Below are positions 50,730-58,781 of a stretch of DNA of 64,000 nucleotides, piece after piece (position 1 is the stretch's first letter; each line of letters begins with the position of its first letter). The notes under the pieces are model-generated. The model was not told where the DNA came from. It was given only the letters and a program-made list of their open reading frames with translations, and searched no databases. This stretch comes from Streptomyces atroolivaceus. GTDB lineage: Bacteria; Actinomycetota; Actinomycetes; Streptomycetales; Streptomycetaceae. The stretch lies in NCBI RefSeq assembly GCF_000717025.1, contig NZ_JNXG01000005.1, forward strand, positions 186,001 through 250,000, given 5' to 3'. Made by a program: the position numbers and the translations under genes.

Positions 50730-53144
50730 TCAGTGCCGGTGGCCGTGCCCCTTCACGTCGATCCGCACGATCTGCGGGTCGTGGTCGCTCGCCTGGTCGG
50801 CGAATTCCGCGTTGATGTGCACCACGTCGTAGTCGAAACGGCGGATCGCGGGGCTGGTCAGGATGTGGTCCAGCGTCTGCGAGTTGCCGTCGTAGACGTA
50901 GCTGTACCGCTCGCCCGCGGGCAGCGTCGTGATCAGTGGCTTGAGCACCTTGCCACTGGTCAGCGCCTTCATCGTGGGGGAGAAGGCGAAGTCGTTCAGA
51001 TCGCCGAGCGTCACGACCCGGGCCGACCTGTCCGCCTTCAGCAGCGAGGTGACGAAGGTGTTGACCTCCGACGCCTGCCGCACGCGCTGCGTCTCCGAGG
51101 TGCGCGCCGGCTCCTGGTACCGGCCGTGCAGGGACTGGTCGCCGCCCTTGGACGCGAAGTGGTTGCCGATGACGAAGACGGTCTCGCCACGGAAGCGGAA
51201 CTCGCCCACCAGCGGCTTGCGGCTGCTGTCCCAGGCCGTGCTCGTGGGGTTGACACGGCCGGGGGAGACGGAGAGCGCGGCACCCTTCTTCGTCTTCACC
51301 GCCTGCACGGCGGTGGTCGCGTCGCCGCCCGCACGGTCCACGAAGTCGACCCGGTCGGGGTTGAAGAGGAACACGTTACGGATGTTGCCGCCGGGCTCCC
51401 CGCCGTCCCGCCCGTCCTGGGGGGCCACGTAGCGCCAGGCGTAGCGGGGGCCGCCCGCGGCGACGATCGCGTCCGTGAAGCGCTCGAGCGTCGCCTCGGA
51501 ACCCACGGTGCCGTCGTTCACCGCACCGTTGTCGTCCTGGATCTCCTCCAGCGACACGACGTCCGGGGACGCGAGGCTGACCGCCACACCCTCGGCGAGC
51601 GTGTCGAACTTGGCCTGCGCGTCGGCCGCGTCGAGGTTCTCCACGTTGTAGGTGGCGACGGCGAGCTCCTTGCGCTTCTGCTTCCGCGTCACCTCGCGCT
51701 CCAGGCCGTTGTCCTCCAGCGCGCCCAGCTCGGTGGCCTGCACGTTGTAGCCGCCGTACGACGCGTAGTCGACGACGCCCGTGGTGGAGCCGGACAGCAC
51801 GTCGCCCACATCCGCGACCGGCACGGGCTGCGCGGCGTCCAGCGACATCACCTTGAGGCGGCCGGTGTTCTGGTCGTCGTAGGAGGCGTACAGGGTGCCG
51901 CCACGCCGGGTCGGGTTCTCGCGCGGCTTCACCGTCACCCAGACCTCGTCGTACGCGGTCGTCGCACCCGTCACCCGGGTGTCGGACATCGTGACGCGGG
52001 CGCCTTCGAGCGACTCGTAGAGGTCCAGGGCGTACGCCGCCGGGTCGAGCGCGAGCGCCTCGACCGAACCACCGCCGGCCGTCGGCACATAGGCGTCCGG
52101 AACCGACGCGGCATCGAGGACGACCGCCTCCGGCAGGACGTTGCCCGAGGAGAGGACCGTGGTCAGCGGGGCGGTGATCTGGGTGAGCGACTGGGCGCCG
52201 GTGGCCGGGTAGTACTCGGCCACCTTGCCGCTGACCAGCACCGAGTCGCCTACCGCGACGGCGGGGGCCGTCGAGCCGGTGTAGACGAACAGGCCCTCGC
52301 TCGTGCGGGCGTCCTCGTCCGGCGCGGTGTCCTGGATCCAGAAGCCGCGGGAACCCGAGGTCCGTACGCCGGTGACGACGCCGGGGACCCCGGTGACCGG
52401 CTGCCCGGCGAGCGGGGACAGACGGGTCGTGCCCTGGATGTCGTGGACCCGCACCGTGCCGGGCTCGGTCGGCCCGCCGGGCTCGCCCGGCCCGGAGCCG
52501 CCGGAGGTCTCGCCCGCCGCGTTGACGGGCGTCGGAGTCCCGGCGGTCAGGTCCGCGGCGTTGTCGTCCGTGTCCGCGAGAGTCGCGCCACGCGCCACGG
52601 AGGCCCCGGCGGAGGCGCCCGTCACCGGGCCGCCGCCCTCGCGCACGACGGCGGAGCCGTAGCCGACGAGATCGACGATCCGGGTGTCGGCGGCGCAGTC
52701 CGCAGCGGTCCTGCAGGTCAGGGGGGTGGTTCCGGAAACCAGCGCGACGGTGCCGCTCGCCGCGGACATCGCCGTGGTGCCGGTGGCGTCCGGAGTCGGC
52801 AGGGCCACCGTGCCGCCGGCGCCCGTGGCCTGCGCGACGAGGTAGCGGCCGCCCGGCGCGACGGCGCCGGACAGCTCGGAGACCTGCCACACCGATCCGG
52901 CGGAGGGGGTGCCCGGCAGGTACTGGACGCTGAAGCCGGACAGGCCGAAGGAGCTCCCGCCGGCGTTGGCCAGCTCGATGTAGTCGCGGGTGAGCGTCGC
53001 ACCGGAGTTGCCCCCGCCGCCGTACACCTCGGAGATGACGGCCGACGACGACGGTGCCGCGAAGGCGGCGGGCAGCGCGGTCACCGACAGGGTCACGGCG
53101 ACGGCGGTGGCCAGCAGAGCGGAACCGGGTCTGGCTATGTGCAC
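50730..53144 (-). CDS. Secreted ExeM/NucH-family extracellular endonuclease
   Basis: 804 aa. A signal peptide (VHIARPGSALLATAVAVTLS, cut near AFA/AP) is followed by a lamin-tail domain (about 34-150: VISEVYGGGGNSGATLTRDYIELAN), a linker with an OB-like region (about 240-420), and a C-terminal endonuclease/exonuclease/phosphatase domain (about 490-800) with NVENLDAADAQAKFDTLA, IGNHFASKGGDQ, TLGDLNDF and the catalytic SDHDP. These are the ExeM/NucH hallmarks: a metal-dependent nuclease that degrades extracellular DNA. GTG 53144 is preceded by GGGGGCAG. No LPxTG anchor is visible. Confidence 0.92.
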   Translation of the reverse strand: MHIARPGSALLATAVAVTLSVTALPAAFAAPSSSAVISEVYGGGGNSGATLTRDYIELANAGGSSFGLSGFSVQYLPGTPSAGSVWQVSELSGAVAPGGRYLVAQATGAGGTVALPTPDATGTTAMSAASGTVALVSGTTPLTCRTAADCAADTRIVDLVGYGSAVVREGGGPVTGASAGASVARGATLADTDDNAADLTAGTPTPVNAAGETSGGSGPGEPGGPTEPGTVRVHDIQGTTRLSPLAGQPVTGVPGVVTGVRTSGSRGFWIQDTAPDEDARTSEGLFVYTGSTAPAVAVGDSVLVSGKVAEYYPATGAQSLTQITAPLTTVLSSGNVLPEAVVLDAASVPDAYVPTAGGGSVEALALDPAAYALDLYESLEGARVTMSDTRVTGATTAYDEVWVTVKPRENPTRRGGTLYASYDDQNTGRLKVMSLDAAQPVPVADVGDVLSGSTTGVVDYASYGGYNVQATELGALEDNGLEREVTRKQKRKELAVATYNVENLDAADAQAKFDTLAEGVAVSLASPDVVSLEEIQDDNGAVNDGTVGSEATLERFTDAIVAAGGPRYAWRYVAPQDGRDGGEPGGNIRNVFLFNPDRVDFVDRAGGDATTAVQAVKTKKGAALSVSPGRVNPTSTAWDSSRKPLVGEFRFRGETVFVIGNHFASKGGDQSLHGRYQEPARTSETQRVRQASEVNTFVTSLLKADRSARVVTLGDLNDFAFSPTMKALTSGKVLKPLITTLPAGERYSYVYDGNSQTLDHILTSPAIRRFDYDVVHINAEFADQASDHDPQIVRIDVKGHGHRH

Positions 53145-53421
53145 GGGAACTGCCCCCAAATGTGTAGTGAGGGGCCAAAAACTATGCGCGTAGACCGGTC
53201 GTGGCAAGAGACCTGAGGTTAATTCCGGGCGTCATCCCCCCACTTGCGTCCACCAGTTCGACGACGGGCGGGCCGCTCACTCCTCGCACCTTCGCACGCC
53301 CCTACGCCCCGAGCGCCCGCTGGGCGGTCGAGCGGCGCGATGACCTGTGGTGCCCGTGGAGTGCCGGAGGGCGGGGCATCGGCCGGCCGTCCGCACGGGA
53401 GTCCACCATGCGGTCAGGTGT

Positions 53422-53451
53422 TTGACCGGCTTACGGCGTTCCGGATACGTT
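53422..53451 (+). promoter_or_regulatory. Promoter for a leaderless transcript
   Basis: TTGACC (53422-53427), an 18-nt spacer and TACGTT (53446-53451). The +1 expected 7-8 nt later falls on the A of the ATG at 53459, so the leader-peptide mRNA should have no 5' untranslated region. The rest of 53145-53713 holds no other gene I can support. Confidence 0.6.
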
Positions 53452-53458
53452 GCGTGAC

Positions 53459-53539
53459 ATGCAGCGATCCGCACACCTGACGACGCGAGGTCATGTCGAC
53501 CTGAAGCGCGTGTGCTCCGCGGCGTGTCACCGGGACTGA
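53459..53539 (+). CDS. Leader peptide of the RHVDL/SAxC type upstream of the ROK regulator
   Basis: 26 aa. After MQRSAHLTTR comes GHVDLKRVCSAAC and HRD. The RxHVDLxRxxSAxC pattern is the hallmark of the short leader peptides found in actinobacteria before sulfur-assimilation genes, where ribosome stalling at Cys codons can couple translation to cysteine supply. The two Cys codons (TGC, TGT) are near the end. The ATG lies at the expected transcription start. The stop is 174 nt before the ROK regulator. That it controls the following genes is inference from position and family. Confidence 0.7.
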   Translation: MQRSAHLTTRGHVDLKRVCSAACHRD

Positions 53540-53713
53540 GCACCCGTAAGTCCGCGCGCCCCTCGGAGGTCCCGTCCTCCCCGTCTTCGCGCAGGACGCC
53601 CCGCCACGGACCGGCGAGACTCCGGACGGCATGCTGCCGCCGGGTTCGTCAGGAGGACCCCGCTCCCGGGTACTCACCTCCACACCCGCTGTCATCGAGG
53701 ACCTGGAAGACCT

Positions 53714-54973
53714 GTGACACGTCTGCCTGCGCCCACCCGCCCCCGGCCCCCGCGCCGCTCCGAGATCCCCGCGCCCGGACGCGCACGCCGCCCTTCAGGC
53801 ACGGGATCGGTGCTGGGTGCGATCCTCGACCACGGCCCGGTGGCCCGGTCCACCGTAGCCAGGCTCACCGGCCTCTCGCCCGCCGCGGTGACCGGACACG
53901 CGGCACAGCTCCTGTCCCGCGGCCTGGTCCGGCAGAGCGCCGAGACGACCGGACCGCGCGGGCTCGGACGCCCTCACGTGCCTCTGGAGATCGACACCTC
54001 CCGCTTCCTGGTGGCGGGGGCCCACATCGCGGTCGCGCACTCGACGGTGGCCCTGATGGACCTGCGCGGCCGGGTCGTGGCCGAGGAGCGCAGGCCGCAC
54101 ACCGACACCAACCCCCACCGGATCCTCGACGGCCTGGGCGCCCGGCTGCCCCTGCTGACGGCCGCTCACGCGGCCGGCCGGCAGGTGCTGGCGCTGGGTG
54201 TCGCCACCGGGCACCGGGTGGACCCCGCCGCCGGAGTCGTCGTGGAGCACCCGCACCTCGGCTGGCGCGCCGTTCCCGTACGCGAGATCCTCACCGCTGC
54301 GACCGGACTCCCGGTCCATGTGGACAGTCATTCGCGGGCGTTGGCGCGGGCGGAGCAGATGTTCGGCGAGGTGTCGACCCGGCGCAGCACGGTGCTGCTC
54401 TTCGTCGGCGCGGTCGTCGACGCGGCGTTCGCGACCTCCGGTGAACTGCACCGGGGGCCGCGCTCGGGCGCGGGCAGTGTGGCCCATCTCCCCCTGGGGG
54501 CGGGCGGTTCGGGCGATGCGGAACCCTGTAGGTGCGGGCGCACCGGGTGCCTGCAGTCCGAGGTCTCCGAGCGGGCCATGGTCCGCCGTGCCGCCGAACA
54601 GGGCCTGCACGCGGCGACGTTCCAGGAGCTGCTGGATCACGCCATGGCCGGGGAGGCGCGCGCCGTGGAGCTGTTCCGCCGCCGCGCCCGGCTGGTGGGC
54701 AGGGCCGCGGCGCTGCTCCTGGACATGTTCGACCCCGAATGCCTGGTGGTGGTCGAGCCCGGGGCGGGCCGGCTGCCGGAATGTCTCGCCGACCTCCGGG
54801 AAGAGGTGGCGATGCGCTCCTGGGTATGCGACGACCCGGAACGGGCCGTCGTGCCCAGCAGCTTCACCGGATCGGTGCTGGCCACGGCGGGCGGCGCGGT
54901 GGCGCTGGACGCCCTGTACGCAGACCCGCTGGGCCCGTGGCCCGCGCTGCCCGCGCTGCCCGCGGTGTCCTGA
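53714..54973 (+). CDS. ROK-family transcriptional regulator
   Basis: 419 aa. The N-terminal helix-turn-helix (about 30-90: VLGAILDHGPVARSTVARLTGLSP) is followed by the ROK ATPase-like fold. The zinc cluster CRCGRTGCLQSE (about 273-284) is intact. The GAGSVAHLPL segment replaces the ExGH motif of sugar-binding ROK proteins, so the Glu is lost (Ser here) and sugar phosphorylation or sugar sensing is unlikely. The Asp of the VDSHSRALA segment remains. GTG 53714 has GGAAG upstream. It precedes a sulfonate-type uptake and monooxygenase locus and follows a leader peptide, so regulation of organosulfur use is the likely role. Confidence 0.88.
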   Translation: MTRLPAPTRPRPPRRSEIPAPGRARRPSGTGSVLGAILDHGPVARSTVARLTGLSPAAVTGHAAQLLSRGLVRQSAETTGPRGLGRPHVPLEIDTSRFLVAGAHIAVAHSTVALMDLRGRVVAEERRPHTDTNPHRILDGLGARLPLLTAAHAAGRQVLALGVATGHRVDPAAGVVVEHPHLGWRAVPVREILTAATGLPVHVDSHSRALARAEQMFGEVSTRRSTVLLFVGAVVDAAFATSGELHRGPRSGAGSVAHLPLGAGGSGDAEPCRCGRTGCLQSEVSERAMVRRAAEQGLHAATFQELLDHAMAGEARAVELFRRRARLVGRAAALLLDMFDPECLVVVEPGAGRLPECLADLREEVAMRSWVCDDPERAVVPSSFTGSVLATAGGAVALDALYADPLGPWPALPALPAVS

Positions 54974-55047
54974 CGTCCGCGGAACCCCGCTTTAATTCAG
55001 AACGTTGCATTGTTGACCGGCCGCAAACCGCACGGGAAGATGGTTTC

Positions 55048-55170
55048 ATGACCAGCCGACAGCGGAATTCGGAGCCAGCGCCCACACCGGCGCGTTCCTG
55101 CCGCACGGCCGCGCCGACGAGCGGAATCGCCCGGCGTACCTGTTGTCGCCCCTGTCCGGGTAATCGATAA
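55048..55170 (+). CDS. Short ORF ending in a Cys-rich tail, before the flavin reductase
   Basis: 40 codons: MTSRQRNSEP, a Pro/Ala/Ser middle and a TCCRPCPGNR end. Three Cys codons (TGT TGT ... TGT) lie within the last nine residues, and there is one more in the middle. It lies between the ROK gene and the flavin reductase at 55309, in the leader of the organosulfur operon. Cys-rich ends are typical of cysteine-responsive attenuator peptides in actinobacteria. The ribosome-binding site (GGGAAG) is only fair. It may be a real leader or chance. Confidence 0.45.
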   Translation: MTSRQRNSEPAPTPARSCRTAAPTSGIARRTCCRPCPGNR

Positions 55171-55308
55171 CCCGCAGTTGAATTGCCGGGCGGTCCGCAC
55201 TCGTGCGTGATTTCCTTCCGCCCGTGTCCCCGTGCACCCTCATGCACTTCCGTAAGCCGTCGCGCGATTCCGCACGCCCGCTTCTCGCCTTTCGACCGGG
55301 GAGAGACA

Positions 55309-55866
55309 TTGACCGTCACCGTGTCCTCGTACGCCGCCGTCCAACCGTCCGAACCCGCCGCGACCGCAGCCGTCCCCGGCATCGCGCCGGAGCGTTTCAA
55401 ACAGGCCTTCCGCAGGTATCCGGCGGGCGTGGTCGTGGTCACCGCCGACGCCGGCCTCGGGCCGGTGGGGTTCACCGCCACGTCGCTGAGTTCACTGTCC
55501 CTGGCCCCACCGCTCGTCTCCTTCGGCATAGGGACGTCCGCCTCGTCCTGGCCGCACGTCGAGCGCGCCTCCAGCGCCGTCGTGAACTTCCTCGGTGTCG
55601 AACAGCAGCAGGTGGCCACCACGTTCGCCACCAGTGGTGTCGACCGGTTCGCGGCCCCGACCCGCTGGCGTCGGCTCCCCGGCGGGGAGCCCGTGCTCGA
55701 CGGGGTGACCGGCTGGCTGCGGCTCACCGTCCAGACCATCGTCCCGGCCGGCGACCACCGCATCGTCATCGCCAGGGTCGAGGAGTCCTGGCTGGACGAG
55801 GGGCGTAGCCCGCTGCTCTTCCACGACGGCTCCTACCATTCCATCCGCCCCGCGCCCGATCAGTGA
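55309..55866 (+). CDS. Flavin reductase (FMN) of a two-component monooxygenase
   Basis: 185 aa split-barrel flavin reductase (RibF/SsuE-type partner, HpaC group). The core FKQAFRRYPAGVVVVTADAG is followed by GFTATSLSSLSLAPPLVSFGIG, VVNFLGVEQQQVATTFA, and ends in a typical LLFHDGSYHSI. It supplies reduced FMN to the LLM monooxygenase at 58782. I use the TTG at 55309 because GGGGAGAG lies 3 nt upstream; a GTG at 55321 is an alternative. Its stop is followed 14 nt later by the ATG of the substrate-binding protein. Confidence 0.87.
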   Translation: MTVTVSSYAAVQPSEPAATAAVPGIAPERFKQAFRRYPAGVVVVTADAGLGPVGFTATSLSSLSLAPPLVSFGIGTSASSWPHVERASSAVVNFLGVEQQQVATTFATSGVDRFAAPTRWRRLPGGEPVLDGVTGWLRLTVQTIVPAGDHRIVIARVEESWLDEGRSPLLFHDGSYHSIRPAPDQ

Positions 55867-55880
55867 TCAGGAATTTCACG

Positions 55881-56945
55881 ATGACACGCCATGACAACAG
55901 GCGGGCCCTGGCCCGGAGGTCTTTTCTCGCTCTTGCGGGAGGCACCGTACTGAGCCTTGCCGCATGCTCGCCCCAGGTGAAATCCGTAGCCGGTGCGGCA
56001 CCCGCCGGTGCCCTTCCGTCCGGAAACCCGGCGGCCGGGACGAAGCTGAAGATCGCCGCCCGTTCGGCGCAACTCCAGCTGAAGCCCGCAGGACTCGCGA
56101 AGGAACTTCCGTTCACCGTCACCGAGTGGCCGAACCTTTCCGCGGGGCCCGATATCATCCAGGGTTTCCGTGCGAAATCCATTGATCTGGCAACGAACGC
56201 CGGGATTCCGCCGATCCAGGCGCACGCCATAGGTGTCCAGGCGAAGATCGTCGCCGTTCAGGTCCGCCGCCACCCGCTCTACACCTTCGCGACGGCCCCC
56301 GGCTCGTCCATCACGAAGGCCCAGGACTTCCGGGGGAAGAAGATCGGGTTCTCCCAGGGCCAGGCCCAGGGCGTCGTCGTCCTGCGCGCGCTCAAGGAAG
56401 CCGGACTGAAGAACTCCGACGTCGAGCTGGTCGCCCTGCCCAGCACCCAGTTCCTCACCGCCCTGCAGTCCGCACAGGTCGACGTCGCGCCGCTGGGCGA
56501 GCCCACCCTGACGAAGTACCTCGACCAGTACGGCAAGGACGGCGCCCGCGGGGTGAAGACGGAGGTCGTCGACCTGCTGACCGTGCTCTGGGCGCCGCAC
56601 GAGGTCCTCGACGACCCGGAGAAGGCCAAGGCCGTACGCAGCTTCGTACCGCTGTGGGCGCGCGGCCAGGTGTGGGCCTGGGAGAACCAGGACGAGTGGA
56701 TCGACACGTACTACGTGAAGGACCAGGGCGTGTCGAAGGAGGACGGCCGGCGCATCGTCGACTCCCAGCACAAGCCGCAGTTCCCGGTGAGCTGGGACGA
56801 GGCCCTCGCCTGGGAACAGGAGACCGCCGATCTGCTGGCCGAAGGAGGCTTCGTACCGAAGCAGAAGGCCTCCGAACTGTTCGACCGCCGATTCGAAGGG
56901 CTGGCGGCACAGGCCGTGGCCGCCGAGTACCGGGAGGGGTCATGA
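55881..56945 (+). CDS. Sulfonate/nitrate-type ABC substrate-binding lipoprotein
   Basis: 354 aa. The signal peptide carries an RRSFLAL Tat motif and a lipobox LAAC, so it is a Tat-exported lipoprotein. The body follows the SsuA/TauA pattern: LKIAARSAQLQLKPAGLAKE, DIIQGFRAKSIDLATNAGIPP, then KAQDFRGKKIGFSQGQAQGVV and AQVDVAPLGEPTLTKYL. It binds an organic sulfonate or related small acid. ATG 55881 has AGGAA 7 nt upstream; a GTG at 55863 overlapping the previous stop has no ribosome-binding site. The next gene overlaps it by ATGA. Confidence 0.88.
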   Translation: MTRHDNRRALARRSFLALAGGTVLSLAACSPQVKSVAGAAPAGALPSGNPAAGTKLKIAARSAQLQLKPAGLAKELPFTVTEWPNLSAGPDIIQGFRAKSIDLATNAGIPPIQAHAIGVQAKIVAVQVRRHPLYTFATAPGSSITKAQDFRGKKIGFSQGQAQGVVVLRALKEAGLKNSDVELVALPSTQFLTALQSAQVDVAPLGEPTLTKYLDQYGKDGARGVKTEVVDLLTVLWAPHEVLDDPEKAKAVRSFVPLWARGQVWAWENQDEWIDTYYVKDQGVSKEDGRRIVDSQHKPQFPVSWDEALAWEQETADLLAEGGFVPKQKASELFDRRFEGLAAQAVAAEYREGS

Positions 56946-57826
56946 CCGATCTGCTGGCGAAGGCACGGACGGCCGACACGGAGACGGTGACGCCGCAGCC
57001 GGGGGGACCACGGAACACCGAGGGGACGGCGCGTGTCTCGAAGGGCACCCGCCGGCGTCTCGGACCGGGGCGGGCGCTGCCCTTCGGACGGCTGATCGGC
57101 CCGGCGCTGCTCGTGCTCGCCTGGTGGGCCGCCTCCGCGTCCGGCCACCTCGATCCCCGGATCCTGTCCTCGCCCGGCACGGTGCTCGCCACCGCGGGCG
57201 ACCTGGTCGCCACCGGGCGCCTCCAGGACAACGTACTGATCTCGCTCCAGCGCGCCGGTCTCGGCCTGTTCTTCGGAGTGACGGCCGGCGTGATCCTTGC
57301 CGTCGCGGCGGGGCTGAGCCGCGGTGGTGAATACCTGCTGGACGGGCCGCTCCAGATCAAGCGGGCCATCCCCTCCCTCGCCATGCTCCCGCTGCTGATC
57401 CTGTGGCTCGGCATCGGTGAGCAGATGAAGGTCACCGTGATCGCGCTCGGCGTCGCGGTGAACATGTACATCAACACATACGCCTCGCTGACCGGCATCG
57501 ACAGCAGGTACGTCGAACTGGCCGAAGGACTCGACCTGAACCGTGCGACGTTCATCCGCAAGGTGGTCGTACCCGGCTCGCTGCCCGGCTTCTTCGTCGG
57601 CCTGCGGCTCGGCGTCACCTCGTCCTGGCTCGGCCTCATCGTGGTCGAACAGATCAACGCCACCAGCGGCATCGGCTACATGATGTTCCAGGCCCAGCAG
57701 TACGCCCAGTCCGACGTGATCATCGTGGGGCTGGTGGCCTACGTGATCTTCGGCTTCGCCTCGGACGCGGCGGTACGCGCAGTCGAAAGGAAGGCCCTCT
57801 CATGGCGACGCACACTGGCGGGCTGA
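56942..57826 (+). CDS. Sulfonate/nitrate-type ABC permease
   Basis: 294 aa. A polar, charged N-terminal extension of about 50 residues precedes the membrane part, which has about six helices (RLIGPALLVLAWWAASAS; LISLQRAGLGLFFGVTAGVI; AIPSLAMLPLLILWLGIGEQ). The EAA loop is LAEGLDLNRATFIRKVVVPGSLPGFFVGLRLG. It is the SsuC/TauC-type channel. The ATG at 56942 overlaps the stop of the binding-protein gene (ATGA), and the ATPase gene begins 25 nt inside its 3' end. Confidence 0.9.
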   Translation: MTDLLAKARTADTETVTPQPGGPRNTEGTARVSKGTRRRLGPGRALPFGRLIGPALLVLAWWAASASGHLDPRILSSPGTVLATAGDLVATGRLQDNVLISLQRAGLGLFFGVTAGVILAVAAGLSRGGEYLLDGPLQIKRAIPSLAMLPLLILWLGIGEQMKVTVIALGVAVNMYINTYASLTGIDSRYVELAEGLDLNRATFIRKVVVPGSLPGFFVGLRLGVTSSWLGLIVVEQINATSGIGYMMFQAQQYAQSDVIIVGLVAYVIFGFASDAAVRAVERKALSWRRTLAG

Positions 57827-58536
57827 CGGAAGCCCGGCCCGCGATCCGCACCTCCGGGCTCGTACGGCGGTTCGGTGACCGGGACGTCCTCAAGAACCTC
57901 GATCTCACGGTGCCACAAGGGGAGTTCACCGCGCTCCTCGGCCGCAGCGGCTCCGGCAAGTCCACCCTGCTGCGCGCCGTCGCCCGTCTCGACCACACCG
58001 TCGAGGGGTCCGGCGAACTCTCCGTACCCGACCGGGTCTCGCTCTCCTTCCAGGACTCCCGGCTGCTGCCCTGGCTGAGGGTGCTCGACAACGTCGTCCT
58101 CGGACTGCGCGGCCCCGGCGCCCGTGAGCGGGGTCTCACGGCGCTCGCCGAGGTCGGCCTGGAGGGCCGCGACCGCTCCTGGCCCCATGAGCTGTCCGGC
58201 GGTGAACAGCAGCGCGCCGCGCTGGCCCGCGCCCTCGTTCGCGACCCCGAACTCCTGTTGGCGGACGAACCGTTCGGCGCCCTCGACGCACTGACCCGGA
58301 TCAGGATGCACGACCTGCTGCGCGAGCTGTACGAACGCCACCGCCCCGCGGTGCTGCTGGTCACCCACGACGTCGACGAGGCCGTGGAGCTCGCCGACCG
58401 GGTCCTCGTCCTGGAGGACGGGCTCATCTCCGTCGACCTCAGGATCGACCTGCCGTCCCCGCGCTCCCGCCGCGAACCGCGCTTCCAGGAGTACCGCGAC
58501 ACCCTGCTGGCCGCCCTCGGCGTGGCTCAGCCGTAG
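57802..58536 (+). CDS. Sulfonate/nitrate-type ABC ATP-binding protein
   Basis: 244 aa. Walker A GRSGSGKSTL (about 50-59), signature LSGGEQQRAALARAL, Walker B LLLADEPFGALDALTR and the switch His in VTHDVDEAVELADRVLVLEDG are present, as in SsuB/TauB. It energises the permease. ATG 57802 is preceded by AAAGGAAGG and overlaps the permease gene by 25 bp. It is the last gene before a 245-nt gap, after which the monooxygenase gene begins. Confidence 0.92.
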   Translation: MATHTGGLTEARPAIRTSGLVRRFGDRDVLKNLDLTVPQGEFTALLGRSGSGKSTLLRAVARLDHTVEGSGELSVPDRVSLSFQDSRLLPWLRVLDNVVLGLRGPGARERGLTALAEVGLEGRDRSWPHELSGGEQQRAALARALVRDPELLLADEPFGALDALTRIRMHDLLRELYERHRPAVLLVTHDVDEAVELADRVLVLEDGLISVDLRIDLPSPRSRREPRFQEYRDTLLAALGVAQP

Positions 58537-58781
58537 GGCCTCTCGTCCGGATCGTGCCCCGGTCCGCGGGCCCTGGCGCAGCACCTCGCTGGGTTGTCGC
58601 CGATCTTTCCCGCGCTCCCGGCCCCGCCCGAGCGGGGGAGGCCCCAGCCGCTCCGCGTCGCCTCGATCCTCCGCCCCGCGCGCTGCGCGGCACCGGACCC
58701 CGCGCCCTGATCCGGCCCGCCCCGGACGAAGACCCCACCTCACGCACCGATCTTCCGAGATCCTCCGAGGAGAAGACACCC
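58537..58781. other. Intergenic region with repeat-like sequence
   Basis: 245 nt with no ORF I support. It contains GCCCGAGCGGGGGAGGCCCC (around 58626-58645), which resembles the TCGCTCGAGCAGGGGAGA segment of the element at 13962-14114. Both look like degenerate copies of a common Streptomyces intergenic sequence. The end (58741-58781) holds the monooxygenase ribosome-binding site, CCGAGGAGAAG. Confidence 0.35.

Noticed and set aside
50727..53216. An 829-codon plus-strand frame opposite the ExeM/NucH nuclease
   Set aside because: It is antisense to a clear secreted nuclease and its translation has no domain.
53414..53695. A minus-strand frame of 93 codons in the gap before the ROK gene
   Set aside because: It has no ribosome-binding site or family resemblance and lies opposite the well-supported leader peptide.
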